Origin: Humibacillus xanthopallidus
GTDB lineage: Bacteria > Actinomycetota > Actinomycetes > Actinomycetales > Dermatophilaceae
Direction of reading: 5' to 3'
Assembly (NCBI RefSeq): GCF_006716675.1
Contig: NZ_VFPM01000002.1
Coordinates: 62,001-126,000, forward strand
DNA: 64,000 bases
The position numbers and the translations under genes were made by a program. The notes under the pieces were generated by a model. The model did no database searches, was not told where the DNA came from, and worked only from the letters and a program-made list of their open reading frames with translations. Below, piece after piece: positions 1 through 12,285 of this stretch (positions are counted from its first letter, which is position 1; the number at the start of each line of letters is the position of its first letter).

Positions 1-2027
1 ACCTCGGCGGCGTAGTCGAAGATCTCGCGCGCGTTGCGGTAGTTCGTGTCCATGTGGAAGAGCTGGCGAACCTGACGGCCGTAGGCCTCCTCGCGCGCCG
101 TCGTCGCCTCGTCGGGGTCGGGCCACGACGCCTGCGCCGCGTCGCCGACGACGGTCCACGACGCGGTGCGCCCCCGCAGGCCGATCATCCGCCACTGCAT
201 GGGGGAGAGGTCCTGCGCCTCGTCGACGAGCACGTGGGCGTAGTCGTCGGGCTTGCCGATGCGTCCGGCGAGCAGGCGCTCGCGCGGGTCGGCCGAGCGC
301 GTGTGCGACGTGTCCTCGCGCTCCGGCCGGTTGACCGGCTGCACCTCGGTGACGCCGTACTGCGTGAGGTCGTCGAACTCCTCGATCTCGTAGAAGCCGC
401 GCTCCTCGGCCTCCTTCTCCTTGACCGGGCCGACGCGCCCGGCGAGGTCGTCGACGAGCGCCACGTCGGCCACCGACCACGTGCCGGTCTCGAGGGCCGT
501 CGTGAACGAGCCGGCGAGCAGCTCGGCGTCGGCGGGGGAGAACGCGCCGCGTGCGTGACGACGCACGAGCTCGGGGTCGGCGAGCCAGAGCAGCACCTCG
601 CGCGGGTCGACCTGCGGCCACCACTGCTCCATGAAGGACTCGACGTCGAGGTGGTCCTCCCACTTGTCGATGAACTCGGCCTTGGCGTCGCGCTCACCGG
701 TCACCCCGAGGCTCGCCCACGCGGCCTCGCCGAGCGCGGCCTGGGCGACCGCGGTCGCGGCGTTGCGCTGGTGCTGGCGCAGCACCTGCGAGCGCACCCG
801 GTCGAGCGCCCGGGCCTCGAGGCGCACGGCGCGCCCCGCGACCATGACCCTCAGCTCCGTCGGGGCGCCGGGCACGCGACCGCGCGCAGCGGCAGACAGC
901 AGCGGGCGGATCCGCGTGGAGCCCTTGAGGCGCGCGACCTCCGGCGGGTCGAGCCGCTCCGCGTGCATGGCGTCGATGACGTCACCGAGCGCACGGAGGG
1001 TGACGCTGTCCTCGCCGAGTGACGGCAGCACGCGCTCGATGTAGGCCGTGTAGGCGCCGGAGGGGCCGACGACGAGGATGCCGCCCGACTCGAAGCGTCG
1101 CCGCTCGGAGTAGAGCAGGTATGCCGCGCGGTGGAGTGCGACGACCGTCTTGCCGGTGCCCGGGCCCCCGGTGATCTCGGTGACCCCGCGCGCGCTGGCG
1201 CGGATGGCCTCGTCCTGGTGCGCCTGGATCGTGGCGACGATGTCGCGCATGCGCTCACCGCGAGTGCGGGTCAGCGCCGCCATGAGGGCGCCGTCGCCGA
1301 CGATGACGAGGTCGTCGGGCGGCTCGGGCACCATGAGGTCGTCCTCGATGCCGATGACCGTGGCTCCGCGGCTGCGCAGCACCCGCCGCCGCAGCACTCC
1401 CATGGGCTGCGCCGGTGTCGCGCGGTAGAAGGCGGAGGCCGCGGGGGCGCGCCAGTCGATGACGAGGGGCTCGTAGTCGTCGTCGCGGACCCCGAGACGG
1501 CCGATGTAGCGCACCTCGCGGTCGTCGGGGCGGGCCTGCCGCTCGCCGCTGCCGTTGGCTCCGCCCGCGTCGTCGGTCCCGCCGGCGTCTTCGGTCCCGG
1601 CGGCCCCGCCGCTCCCACCGTGGCCGTTCGCGCGGGCCGCCGCCTCGCGCAGCATGGCGTGGTCGAGGTCGAGGCGACCGAAGACGAGACCTTCGTACTG
1701 GGTGTCGAGGGCCGTGCGCCGCTTGGCGGCGTGGAACATCAGGGCGTCGCGCTCGAAGAGGCCGGCCGCCTCCTCCATGCCGACCTCCGCGGACTTGGCG
1801 ATGTGGCCCCGGGCCAGGCCCTCGGCCTGCACGACGTCGGCGCGGTGGCCGGCCTTCTCGAGCTCCTCGTGGACCCGGTCGACGTGGGCCTGCTCGACGG
1901 CGATCTCGCTCGCGACGTCGTCGGTCACGTGTACGCCGCCGCGTCGCGACGGCGTGCCAGCAGGGGTCACGGTGCGGGGCTCGCCGGTCGTGGTCGACCG
2001 GTGCGATGCTGCGTTGGAGGTGCTCAC
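1..2027 (-). CDS. HelR/HelD-like RNA polymerase-associated ATPase (C-terminus missing)
   Basis: UvrD/Rep-like superfamily 1 ATPase running off the left edge; about 675 residues are visible. The N-terminal part (EIAVEQAHVDRVHEELEKA) is a coiled-coil start typical of actinobacterial HelD/HelR proteins. Walker A GGPGTGKT lies near residues 287-294, and the Walker B-like VDEAQDLSPMQW near 601-612 is followed by VVGDAAQASW. In this family the ATPase pulls RNA polymerase off DNA and can give rifampicin tolerance; that role here is inferred. The start is uncertain: GTG at 2027 is used, but GTG at 1928, directly before TDDVASEIAVEQ, fits family N-termini well, and an ATG exists at 2075. A -10-like TAGACT at 2078-2083 would place the transcript start below 2075 and argues against that ATG. 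A plain UvrD-type DNA helicase is the alternative. Confidence 0.85.
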   Translation of the reverse strand, partial: MSTSNAASHRSTTTGEPRTVTPAGTPSRRGGVHVTDDVASEIAVEQAHVDRVHEELEKAGHRADVVQAEGLARGHIAKSAEVGMEEAAGLFERDALMFHAAKRRTALDTQYEGLVFGRLDLDHAMLREAAARANGHGGSGGAAGTEDAGGTDDAGGANGSGERQARPDDREVRYIGRLGVRDDDYEPLVIDWRAPAASAFYRATPAQPMGVLRRRVLRSRGATVIGIEDDLMVPEPPDDLVIVGDGALMAALTRTRGERMRDIVATIQAHQDEAIRASARGVTEITGGPGTGKTVVALHRAAYLLYSERRRFESGGILVVGPSGAYTAYIERVLPSLGEDSVTLRALGDVIDAMHAERLDPPEVARLKGSTRIRPLLSAAARGRVPGAPTELRVMVAGRAVRLEARALDRVRSQVLRQHQRNAATAVAQAALGEAAWASLGVTGERDAKAEFIDKWEDHLDVESFMEQWWPQVDPREVLLWLADPELVRRHARGAFSPADAELLAGSFTTALETGTWSVADVALVDDLAGRVGPVKEKEAEERGFYEIEEFDDLTQYGVTEVQPVNRPEREDTSHTRSADPRERLLAGRIGKPDDYAHVLVDEAQDLSPMQWRMIGLRGRTASWTVVGDAAQASWPDPDEATTAREEAYGRQVRQLFHMDTNYRNAREIFDYAAE

Positions 2028-2077
2028 TGACGTCCCAGCGTTCGGCGGGCGCCGCGGGGGCGGCGCGGGAACCATCA

Positions 2078-2087
2078 AGTCTAGTGT
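2078..2087. promoter_or_regulatory. overlapping divergent -10 elements
   Basis: AGTCTAGTGT contains TAGTGT (plus strand, 2082-2087) and TAGACT (minus strand, 2083-2078). Both match TANNNT. The plus-strand element ends 6 bases before the ATG of the acetyltransferase at 2094, which suggests a leaderless mRNA. The minus-strand element would serve the HelR-like gene. No convincing -35 was recognised, so this is inference from position and consensus. Confidence 0.35.
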
Positions 2088-2093
2088 CATCGC

Positions 2094-2723
2094 ATGCCCG
2101 TCCCTGCCTGCATCCCTCCTACCGGCGAGCCCCTCGTCGGCCGCGTCGTCCGGCTCGATCCCCTGCAGCCCGACGACGCCCCCGGGCTCTTCGCCGTCTA
2201 CTCGGACCCGCGGTGCTACGAGCAGGGATTCGCGATGATGCGGCCGCACACCTCTCTTGCCGAGACCGAGGCTCTCGTGGCGGACGGCATCGCGGCGCGC
2301 GGAGCCGGCCGGACGGCATACGCCGTGCGTCTTGCCGCTGACGGCGCCCTCGGGACGGCGGGCACCGTCGTCGGGTCGACCTCGCTCGGTGACGTCGACA
2401 CGGTGCGCGAGCACGTGCACCTCGGGTGGACGATGTACGGCTCGCGCTGGTGGGGCACGCAGGTCAACCCGGAGTGCAAGCTGCTCCTGCTCGAGCACGC
2501 CTTCGACACGTGCGGCTTCGGCCGCGTCAAGATCCAGACCGACGTCATCAACGGCCGGTCACGGGCGGCAATCCTCAAGCTCGGCGCCGTCTTCGAGGGT
2601 GTCACGCGCCGCGACGTGCGGCGGCCCGACGGCACGTGGCGCGACTCGGCGGTGCACTCGATCCTCGTCGACGAGTGGCCCACGGTCCGGGCAGGCCTGC
2701 TGACGCGGCTCGCGTCACCCTAG
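2094..2723 (+). CDS. GNAT family N-acetyltransferase (RimJ/RimL type)
   Basis: 209 residues with the layout of RimJ/RimL-type acetyltransferases, which move an acetyl group from acetyl-CoA to an amine. Visible features are an N-terminal VRLDPLQPDDAPGLFAVYSDP strand-helix start, the central HVHLGWTMYGSRWWGTQVNP, and the late VINGRSRAAILKLGAVFEG typical of this branch (N-x-x-S-x-x-x-x-x-K-x-G). It is divergent from the HelR-like gene with very little space between, and its ATG probably sits at the transcript start. It ends 10 bases before purD and may be cotranscribed with it. The substrate cannot be read from the sequence. Confidence 0.85.
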   Translation: MPVPACIPPTGEPLVGRVVRLDPLQPDDAPGLFAVYSDPRCYEQGFAMMRPHTSLAETEALVADGIAARGAGRTAYAVRLAADGALGTAGTVVGSTSLGDVDTVREHVHLGWTMYGSRWWGTQVNPECKLLLLEHAFDTCGFGRVKIQTDVINGRSRAAILKLGAVFEGVTRRDVRRPDGTWRDSAVHSILVDEWPTVRAGLLTRLASP

Positions 2724-2733
2724 GCTGGGCGCC

Positions 2734-4011
<1,278 letters not shown>

Positions 4012-4080
4012 GGCGAACCGTCCGGGCGGAGCCGGACTCTTCCTTTCATGAGCGCAATGACTGCCGTCCGAGGGGTGCCG

Positions 4081-4683
4081 ATGTCCGAGCGCAGCGGGAA
4101 GCTGGACGACCGCGGACTCTGGGCGCGCCTGGCGCACGTCGACGACGCGGCGCTGACGGAGCTGTATCGGCGGCACTGCGATGCGGTCTACAACTTCGCC
4201 TTCCGGCGCACGGCGTCCTGGTCGTCCGCGGAAGACGTGGTGCAAGCGACCTTCACCGCTGTCTGGCGGCGGGCGCGGGAGGGCGCGGTGGACCCGCTGC
4301 GAGCAGAGACGGCGCGCGCCGTGCTCCTCGTGATGGCGGGGCACGAGTGCGCGAACGTCGCGCGGTCGGCTCGGCGGCAGCGGTTGTTGCACGGGCGCAT
4401 AGAGGCGGACGCTGGCGGCGCCGTTGCCGCCGACCATGCTGCCACGACGGCAGCGCGCGTCGATGACGAGCGACAGATGAGCGAGGTGCGCCGTGCCCTG
4501 ACGCGCATCCCTGCGGTGCAGCGTGAGGCGATCGAGCTGGTGGTGTGGTCGCACTGCTCGCTGGCCGAGGCGGCCGACGCGCTCGGCATCTCGGAAGGCA
4601 CTGTGAAGTCGCGCCTCCATCGGGCCCGCCAAAGCCTCATGAGCGTGATCGAGATCGAGGCACTCAAGGAGGACCTGTCATGA
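4081..4683 (+). CDS. ECF-type RNA polymerase sigma factor
   Basis: About 200 residues. Region 2 is visible as ELYRRHCDAVYNFAFRRT followed by AEDVVQATFTAVWR, and region 4 as RIPAVQREAIELVVWSHCSLAEAADALGISEGTVKSRLHRAR, a normal sigma-70 helix-turn-helix. ATG 4081 is chosen because GAGGGG sits just upstream; ATG 4048, eleven codons earlier, has no visible Shine-Dalgarno. The stop overlaps an ATG at 4680 (ATGA). That frame runs MNLPTPPERALPDRLRRW straight into purC, so the usual partner gene seems absent or reduced to a stub. Its position between purD and purC is unusual. Target promoters are unknown. Confidence 0.88.
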   Translation: MSERSGKLDDRGLWARLAHVDDAALTELYRRHCDAVYNFAFRRTASWSSAEDVVQATFTAVWRRAREGAVDPLRAETARAVLLVMAGHECANVARSARRQRLLHGRIEADAGGAVAADHAATTAARVDDERQMSEVRRALTRIPAVQREAIELVVWSHCSLAEAADALGISEGTVKSRLHRARQSLMSVIEIEALKEDLS

Positions 4684-4745
4684 ACCTGCCCACGCCCCCC
4701 GAACGCGCCCTGCCCGATCGACTGAGGAGATGGCAGGCTGTGCGC

Positions 4746-5645
4746 GTGACCGACCTACCACTGGAACTGCCCGGGTACGAGCACGTCTACTCCGGCAAGG
4801 TGCGTGACCTCTACGCGCCGGTCGGCGACGACGGTCAGGTCGTCCCCGACCGGCTGCTCCTCGTCGCCTCGAACCGCCTGTCCGCCTACGACTGGATGAT
4901 GTCGCCCGAGATCCCCGACAAGGGTGCGGTGCTGACGCGCCTGTCGCTCTGGTGGTTCGACCAGCTCGCCGACCTCGTGCCCAACCACGTCATCTCGACC
5001 GACGTGCCTGCCGCAGTCGCCGGCCGGGCCGTGCTCGTGCGCAAGCTCGAGATGCTCAAGGTCGAGGCGATCGCGCGGGCCTACCTGACCGGCGGCGGGC
5101 TCGAGGAGTACCGGGCGACGGGCGCGGTGTGCGGCGTCGTGCTGCCCGAGGGGCTCGAGGACGGGTCCAGGTTGCCCGAGCCGGTTTTCACCCCGACGAC
5201 GAAGGCGCCCGTCGGCGAGCACGACCTGCCGATGTCGCCCGCCGAGGTCGAGGCCGAGCTCGGTGCCGAGGTCGCGGCCGAGGTCTCGCGGCTGACGCGG
5301 GCGATCCTCGCCCGCGGCAACGAGATCGCCGCCGAGCGCGGCATCCTCATCGCCGACACCAAGGTGGAGTTCGGGGTCTCGCCGGACGGCTCGGGTGGCC
5401 TCGTGCTGGCTGACGAGGTGCTGACGCCGGACTCGTCGCGCTTCTGGCCCGCTGCTGCCTGGCAGCCGGGCCGCACCCAGCCGTCCTACGACAAGCAGTT
5501 CGTGCGCGACTGGCTGACGTCGCCCGAGTCGGGCTGGGACCGCCACGCCGGGGGCCCGCCACCCGAGCTGCCCGCCCGCATCGTCGAGCAGACGCGGGCG
5601 AAGTACGTCGAGGCCTACGAGCTGCTCACCGGCGAGCGCTTCTGA
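4746..5645 (+). CDS. purC: phosphoribosylaminoimidazole-succinocarboxamide synthase
   Basis: SAICAR synthetase, about 299 residues from GTG 4746. It condenses CAIR with aspartate using ATP. Motifs seen are GKVRDLYAP near the N-terminus, LLVASNRLSAYDWMM, GGGLEEY, the IADTKVEFG segment and the C-terminal DKQFVRDWL. The family start is normally just before TDLPLELPGYEHVYSGKV, so GTG 4746 (or GTG 4740) is preferred. The same frame is open upstream to ATG 4680, which overlaps the sigma-factor stop and would add 22 residues. Either the sigma gene and purC are translationally coupled or this is the residue of a deleted gene. Confidence 0.95.
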   Translation: MTDLPLELPGYEHVYSGKVRDLYAPVGDDGQVVPDRLLLVASNRLSAYDWMMSPEIPDKGAVLTRLSLWWFDQLADLVPNHVISTDVPAAVAGRAVLVRKLEMLKVEAIARAYLTGGGLEEYRATGAVCGVVLPEGLEDGSRLPEPVFTPTTKAPVGEHDLPMSPAEVEAELGAEVAAEVSRLTRAILARGNEIAAERGILIADTKVEFGVSPDGSGGLVLADEVLTPDSSRFWPAAAWQPGRTQPSYDKQFVRDWLTSPESGWDRHAGGPPPELPARIVEQTRAKYVEAYELLTGERF

Positions 5646-5660
5646 CCCTGCCCGTCGACG

Positions 5661-6824
5661 TCAGACGATGCGGCGCACCCCGGGCACCTTCGTGAGGAGC
5701 CACCCGACGAGGAACGAGATCGCGATGCCCATCGAGGCCACCGCGACGTAGGAGACCTCCGGGGCCGTGCCGACCTCGCGGGAGCCGAGGACGAGGCCGA
5801 CGAGCACGCCCTGGTGCACGAGGAACGCAGCGAAGGCCGATCGGGCGAGCTGGCGTGCCAGCGGTCCCTGGCGATCGAACCGTCGCTGGAAGAGGTCGAC
5901 GACCCAGAGGGAGGCCGTCGTGATGATGACGCCCTCGATCGCCGCCAGCAGCCCTGACTGCCAGGTCACGCCGCCGAGGTAGAGCTCCATCGCGTAGCCG
6001 AGCGGTCCACTCACGGCGATCGCGACGACGCTCAGGAGCATGGCTGCCCACGCCACGTGCCGGACCCGGCGGGCCAGGTCGGGCTCCAGAGGCAGCCAGC
6101 TGCGCTCTGCAGCCAGGATCCCGATCACGAAGCCGGCCAGCCAGCCCGGGGACTGGGCGATGGCGAGGTGCCACCGCTCCTCGCCCATGGGGACGCCGAG
6201 GCGGATGGTCCACGAGGCGACGGCGACGAGCGCCGCGAGGGCGAGGAGGTGCCACAGGCGCAGGGGCACCGGACCCGAGTGGCGCCGCGGCCACACCGCA
6301 CGGACGCCGGCGTAACCGACGGAGAGGACGAAGAGGACGCCGAGGAACCACGTCGGTCCGGGCGCAGGCGGCCACAACACGTGGGGCACGAAGGCCCAGA
6401 ACCCTTGCGACCACCCGGAGTTGTCCGGGTCGACGAACTCGATCCAGGGGCTGAGCAGCACGATGAAGGCGACCATCGGCACGAGCAGGCGCAGGGCCCG
6501 GTCGGTCAGGAAGCGTCGGGTCCCCTTCCGCTCGAGCGACCTCGGAGTGAAGTAGCCGGCGAGGAGGAAGAAGACGGGCAACCCGAAGAGCGAGACCACC
6601 GCCGTGACGAGCGTCAGCACGGTCAGCAGCGGCTCGCGAACCGGCGGCTCGTCGAAGACCCAGGTGCCGAGCCCGGTCCACGCCATCGTCGCGTGGGCCG
6701 CGATGACCCCGGCGACGAGCACGACCTTGAGGTTGTCGGCCCAGGCGGTCCGTGGCATGGGCACGGGCGTCGACCTCGACGCCTCCGGCTCGAGGGCAGA
6801 TGTGTCCTTGCGGATGTCAGTCAT
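5661..6824 (-). CDS. membrane acyltransferase (Acyltransferase_3 family)
   Basis: 387 residues with about ten hydrophobic segments. After a polar N-terminus comes AWADNLKVVLVAGVIAAHA, the early conserved region with a histidine in the first membrane segment as in OafA-type acyltransferases. GLPVFFLLAGYFTPRSLERKG is the family's loop with a conserved arginine. These integral-membrane enzymes move acyl groups onto sugars, peptidoglycan or small molecules; the substrate here is unknown. ATG 6824 follows GAAAGGGGG. It is convergent with purC (15-base gap) and divergent from purS. Confidence 0.8.
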   Translation of the reverse strand: MTDIRKDTSALEPEASRSTPVPMPRTAWADNLKVVLVAGVIAAHATMAWTGLGTWVFDEPPVREPLLTVLTLVTAVVSLFGLPVFFLLAGYFTPRSLERKGTRRFLTDRALRLLVPMVAFIVLLSPWIEFVDPDNSGWSQGFWAFVPHVLWPPAPGPTWFLGVLFVLSVGYAGVRAVWPRRHSGPVPLRLWHLLALAALVAVASWTIRLGVPMGEERWHLAIAQSPGWLAGFVIGILAAERSWLPLEPDLARRVRHVAWAAMLLSVVAIAVSGPLGYAMELYLGGVTWQSGLLAAIEGVIITTASLWVVDLFQRRFDRQGPLARQLARSAFAAFLVHQGVLVGLVLGSREVGTAPEVSYVAVASMGIAISFLVGWLLTKVPGVRRIV

Positions 6825-6975
6825 GTCGCACCCCCTTTCAGGTACGCGTGGATCCGTCCCCCGCACAAGGGGAGAAGGTCCCGCTCGCCGGGCAGCGGCT
6901 CCTGGCCCGACGTCGGATGCGACGCAGGCGTCTCGACGGGTTGGACGCGTGAGCGTGGGTGCGCGTGCGGGCCGA

Positions 6976-6981
6976 TAGACT
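6976..6981 (+). promoter_or_regulatory. candidate -10 element for purSQL
   Basis: TAGACT lies 59 bases before the purS ATG and matches TANNNT. A start site near 6988 would give a leader of about 50 bases carrying CAGGGAGAA before the start codon. No good -35 was found at standard spacing. Confidence 0.3.
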
Positions 6982-7040
6982 TCCGACGTCTCGATCGGAG
7001 CACCCGGTCGCCCCATCCAGCAACAGGGAGAACCACACCG

Positions 7041-7436
7041 ATGGGAAGCATCGTCGTCGACGTCATGCTCAAGCCCGAGATTCTCGACCCGCAGGGGCAG
7101 GCCGTCGGCGGGGCACTCCCGCGCCTCGGCTTCGAGGGCTTCACCGACGTCCGCCAGGGCAAGCGCTTCGTGCTCACCGTCGATGGTGACGTCACCGACG
7201 AGCACCTCACGGCCGCGCGCGAGGCAGCCGAGAAGCTGCTCTCCAACCCGGTCATCGAGGACGTCGTGTCCGTGCACGTGCTCGACGACAGCGTCGACGA
7301 CTCGGAGCCCTCCCCGGCCGAGGCCAAGTCCGGGCGCAAGGCCAGGGCCAGGGCCGAGGCGCAGGCTGCGGCCGACGGGGAGCCTTCGGCCGAGGCCGAA
7401 GGAGACCGCGCTGCGAGCGAGGACGAGTCCCAGTGA
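7041..7436 (+). CDS. purS: FGAM synthase subunit PurS with a long charged tail
   Basis: The first about 85 residues are a typical PurS fold ([20 protein letters not shown] ... [15 protein letters not shown] ... [12 protein letters not shown]). PurS bridges PurL and PurQ, passing ammonia for formylglycinamidine synthesis. The family is usually about 80-90 residues; this one has 131 because of an Ala/Glu/Lys-rich low-complexity tail ([20 protein letters not shown] onward). The tail is likely disordered, and its purpose is unknown. ATG 7041 follows CAGGGAGAA. Its stop overlaps the GTG of purQ by 4 bases. Confidence 0.95.
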   Translation: MGSIVVDVMLKPEILDPQGQAVGGALPRLGFEGFTDVRQGKRFVLTVDGDVTDEHLTAAREAAEKLLSNPVIEDVVSVHVLDDSVDDSEPSPAEAKSGRKARARAEAQAAADGEPSAEAEGDRAASEDESQ

Positions 7437-8128
7437 GGATCGGGGTCGTCACCTTCCCCGGCTCGCTCGACGACCGTGACGCCGCGCGTGCTGTGCGCGC
7501 CTGCGGCGGCGAGTCGGTGCCGCTGTGGCACGGCGACGACGACCTCCGGGGCGTCGACGCCGTCATCCTCCCCGGCGGGTTCTCCTACGGTGACTACCTC
7601 CGGTGCGGGGCCATCGCACGCTTCGCCCCGGTCATGGACGTGCTCGTGCCCGCCGCCCAGGGCGGGCTGCCGGTGCTCGGCATCTGCAACGGGTTCCAGG
7701 TGCTCACCGAGAGCCACCTGCTGCCCGGCGCCCTGATCCGCAACGACCACCGCAAGTTCAACTGCGTCGACACCCGGCTCGTCGTCGAGAACGCCTCGAC
7801 GGCCTGGACCTCCGACTACGAGGCCGGCCAGGAGATCACGATCGTCCTGAAGAACGGCGAGGGCGGCTTCGTCGCCGACGACCAGACCCTTGACATGCTC
7901 GAGGGCGAGGGCCGCGTCGTCTTCCGCTACGTGCCCGATGCCGACGGGCGCAACCCCAACGGCTCCTACCGCCACATCGCCGGCATCACGAACGAGCGTG
8001 GCAACGTCGTCGGTCTCATGCCGCACCCGGAGCACGCGGTGGAGGAGGGCTACGGTCCGACCCTCGACGGCCGGGGGTTCTTCACCTCGATCCTCACGCA
8101 CGCCCTCGAGACCGCAGCAAAGGCCTGA
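7433..8128 (+). CDS. purQ: FGAM synthase glutaminase subunit PurQ
   Basis: 231 residues, class I glutamine amidotransferase. It begins with [14 protein letters not shown]. The oxyanion region is [16 protein letters not shown], the nucleophile is Cys85 in GICNGFQVL, and the catalytic His-Glu pair lies in PHPEHAVE near residue 209. It supplies ammonia to PurL for converting FGAR to FGAM. It overlaps purS by 4 bases, and purL begins 4 bases after its stop, so it is the middle gene of a purSQL operon. Confidence 0.97.
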   Translation: MRIGVVTFPGSLDDRDAARAVRACGGESVPLWHGDDDLRGVDAVILPGGFSYGDYLRCGAIARFAPVMDVLVPAAQGGLPVLGICNGFQVLTESHLLPGALIRNDHRKFNCVDTRLVVENASTAWTSDYEAGQEITIVLKNGEGGFVADDQTLDMLEGEGRVVFRYVPDADGRNPNGSYRHIAGITNERGNVVGLMPHPEHAVEEGYGPTLDGRGFFTSILTHALETAAKA

Positions 8129-8132
8129 CGCG

Positions 8133-10478
<2,346 letters not shown>

Positions 10479-10495
10479 GCCCGGCTCGCCGCCTC

Positions 10496-10528
10496 GACGG
10501 CCCTTCCCGTATGCCGGGAGGGGCCGTC
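10496..10528. terminator. bidirectional terminator hairpin between purL and the GH32 gene
   Basis: Inverted repeat GACGGCCCTTCCCG / CGGGAGGGGCCGTC, 14 pairs with one G-T wobble and loop TATGC. It sits between two convergent genes and contains the over-represented GTATGCC. There is no T tract, which is common in high-GC actinobacteria. Confidence 0.7.
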
Positions 10529-10534
10529 GTCGTG

Positions 10535-12175
10535 TCAGGCGAGCTGCACCGGCCGGATCGGGGCTGCCGTCGCGGCGTGCACGAGGACCGAACCGTCTGC
10601 CTCGAGCTCGATGGCGACGACCTCGCCGAGGCCGCTGGCGGCCGAGAGGCACACGGCGCCGTCGTCGACGAAGCACTCGAGCGTGCCCCGGTCGACGAGC
10701 AGCGACATCCGGGTCCGCAGGCGCCCGCGTGGCTGCGGTGCCAGGTCGGCGACATGGCTCGAGGTCCACGTCGGACCGAGAACTCCCGTGGCCGGTGACG
10801 CAGACTCCCGGTCCACCGCGACCCGCAGGTGGGCGGGATCGACCGTGACGGTCGCAGAGGCCGCGTCGCCGTCGAGCAGGCGCAGCCGGTAGGGAGCGTC
10901 CGACTCGATGTCGAGGTCCAGCCGCATGCTGTCGCTCGGGGTCGGTCGCGTGAACCGGTGGAGCCCCGCGAACGGCACCGGGACCGCGGACGGGCTGGAC
11001 GGCATACCGCCCATGGGGACCGGCGGCCCGGTGACGACGTCGAGGGCATCGAGCGGGGTGCTCACGAGCCGTGGCACTCCGCCCGGTCCGGTGACGAGCC
11101 GGACGCGGCGCACGACCGACTGGGCGCCGCCCGCGAAGGACCCGCTGCGTCGGGACCTCGCGTACGCCCAGTTGTCGAGCCAGCCGAGGCACCAGCGGGA
11201 ACTGGGCCGAGGCTCGTCGTCGGGTGCCCAGGTGACGGCGGCGTAGAAGTCCGGGCCGTGGTCGAGCCAGCGCGCGGGTGCCCCGTCGCCGGTGAAGCGG
11301 GTGCCGTCCCACACCCCCGTCCAGTGGGCAACGCCCGTCGTGCGGCCCTGTGACTGCCCGTTGGCGCTCGCCACGAGCACCCAGGTGCGGCGTGAGGGGT
11401 CGCCGTCGAGCTCGAGCTCGAAGAGGTCGGGGCACTCGAGGGTGCCGAGGTCGTCGACACTCCAGTCGGACCGGTAGGTCCAGGTGCGGAGGTCGGTCGA
11501 GGTGTAGAACCCCAGGCGGTGCCCCTCGGCCAGGAGCATGACCCACTGGTCATGGGCGCTGTCACGAATCACCTTGGGGTCACGGAAGTCCCGGCTCTGT
11601 GCGGTGCCGGGGTTGTCGATCACCGGGTTGCCGGGCGCCGGGGTGAAGGTGCGGCCGACGTCGTGGGAGACGTAGAGGGACTGGCGCTGCACACCGTCCG
11701 CCTGCTGGGTGGCGAACGCGAGAACGGCTCCGGCGCCGAGGCCCGCGACCCCGTCCCCGTCGACGACGGCGCTGCCCGACTCGACGTCTCCCAGCGCGTC
11801 GACGTACTTCCGGATCGAGGTGCCTCCGTCGCGCCAGGTGACGAGGTCGGGGCTCGTCGCGAGCCGCCACTCGGTGCCGTTGCCGTGCGGGTGGTCGGCG
11901 TTGTGGAGGTACCACAGGTGCCAGAGCCCCCCGAGGAGCAGCGGGCGCTGGGGGTCGTTCATCCAGTGCGACGGGGGTGTGAGGTGGTAGCCGGGGCGGT
12001 CGACGTCGGCGCCCGCGGGCCGCGAGAAGGGGCCGGCGGCGTCCGGCACCGGTGGCACGTCGTCATCTGGAGCTGTGGCCGTGCAGGCCGCCAGCGCCGT
12101 GATGCCGACGGCACCGAGGCCCGCACCGAGCAGGCTGCGGCGTGTCAGCGAAGGTTGCGTTGTCAACGATGTCAT
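10535..12175 (-). CDS. GH32 fructanase (levanase/fructosidase) lipoprotein
   Basis: 546 residues. The N-terminus has a twin-arginine-like lipoprotein signal, TRRSLLGAGLGAVGITALAAC, with lipobox LAAC and Cys31 as the predicted anchor, so it should be exported and membrane-tethered. The GH32 five-bladed propeller is shown by WMNDP with nucleophile Asp74, RDFRDPKV with Asp199, and the acid/base ECPDLF with Glu247. A C-terminal beta-sandwich follows (GRLRTRMSLLVDRGTLECFV). These enzymes hydrolyse levan, inulin or sucrose; the levansucrase next door makes levan the likely substrate. GH32 usually has WMNDPN, here WMNDPQ. ATG 12175 overlaps a candidate operator at 12161-12174. Confidence 0.9.
   Translation of the reverse strand: MTSLTTQPSLTRRSLLGAGLGAVGITALAACTATAPDDDVPPVPDAAGPFSRPAGADVDRPGYHLTPPSHWMNDPQRPLLLGGLWHLWYLHNADHPHGNGTEWRLATSPDLVTWRDGGTSIRKYVDALGDVESGSAVVDGDGVAGLGAGAVLAFATQQADGVQRQSLYVSHDVGRTFTPAPGNPVIDNPGTAQSRDFRDPKVIRDSAHDQWVMLLAEGHRLGFYTSTDLRTWTYRSDWSVDDLGTLECPDLFELELDGDPSRRTWVLVASANGQSQGRTTGVAHWTGVWDGTRFTGDGAPARWLDHGPDFYAAVTWAPDDEPRPSSRWCLGWLDNWAYARSRRSGSFAGGAQSVVRRVRLVTGPGGVPRLVSTPLDALDVVTGPPVPMGGMPSSPSAVPVPFAGLHRFTRPTPSDSMRLDLDIESDAPYRLRLLDGDAASATVTVDPAHLRVAVDRESASPATGVLGPTWTSSHVADLAPQPRGRLRTRMSLLVDRGTLECFVDDGAVCLSAASGLGEVVAIELEADGSVLVHAATAAPIRPVQLA
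12161..12174. promoter_or_regulatory. candidate LacI-type operator over the GH32 start
   Basis: TGTCAACGATGTCA is an imperfect palindrome around a central CG, 12 of 14 positions matching TGACAACGTTGTCA. It overlaps the first codons of the GH32 gene and resembles the perfect palindrome at 12442-12453. Part of it is coding sequence, so it may be chance. Confidence 0.35.
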
Positions 12176-12242
12176 CTCCGAGCTCGGGTCGGGGTCGCCG
12201 GTTGCGACGACCCCTGACGAGGGAGGAGCCGGGCACAAAGGT

Positions 12243-12285
12243 GGCGCGGATGCCTCCCGTCCCTGCGTGGGGAGGCATCCGCGCC
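12243..12285. promoter_or_regulatory. 16-bp perfect hairpin in the levan intergenic region
   Basis: Arms GGCGCGGATGCCTCCC (12243-12258) and GGGAGGCATCCGCGCC (12270-12285) are exact complements with an 11-base loop. The hairpin lies 68 bases upstream of the GH32 start in the 367-base divergent region. It could be a leader attenuator for GH32 or an insulating terminator between divergent promoters; no leader peptide was recognised. Confidence 0.5.
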
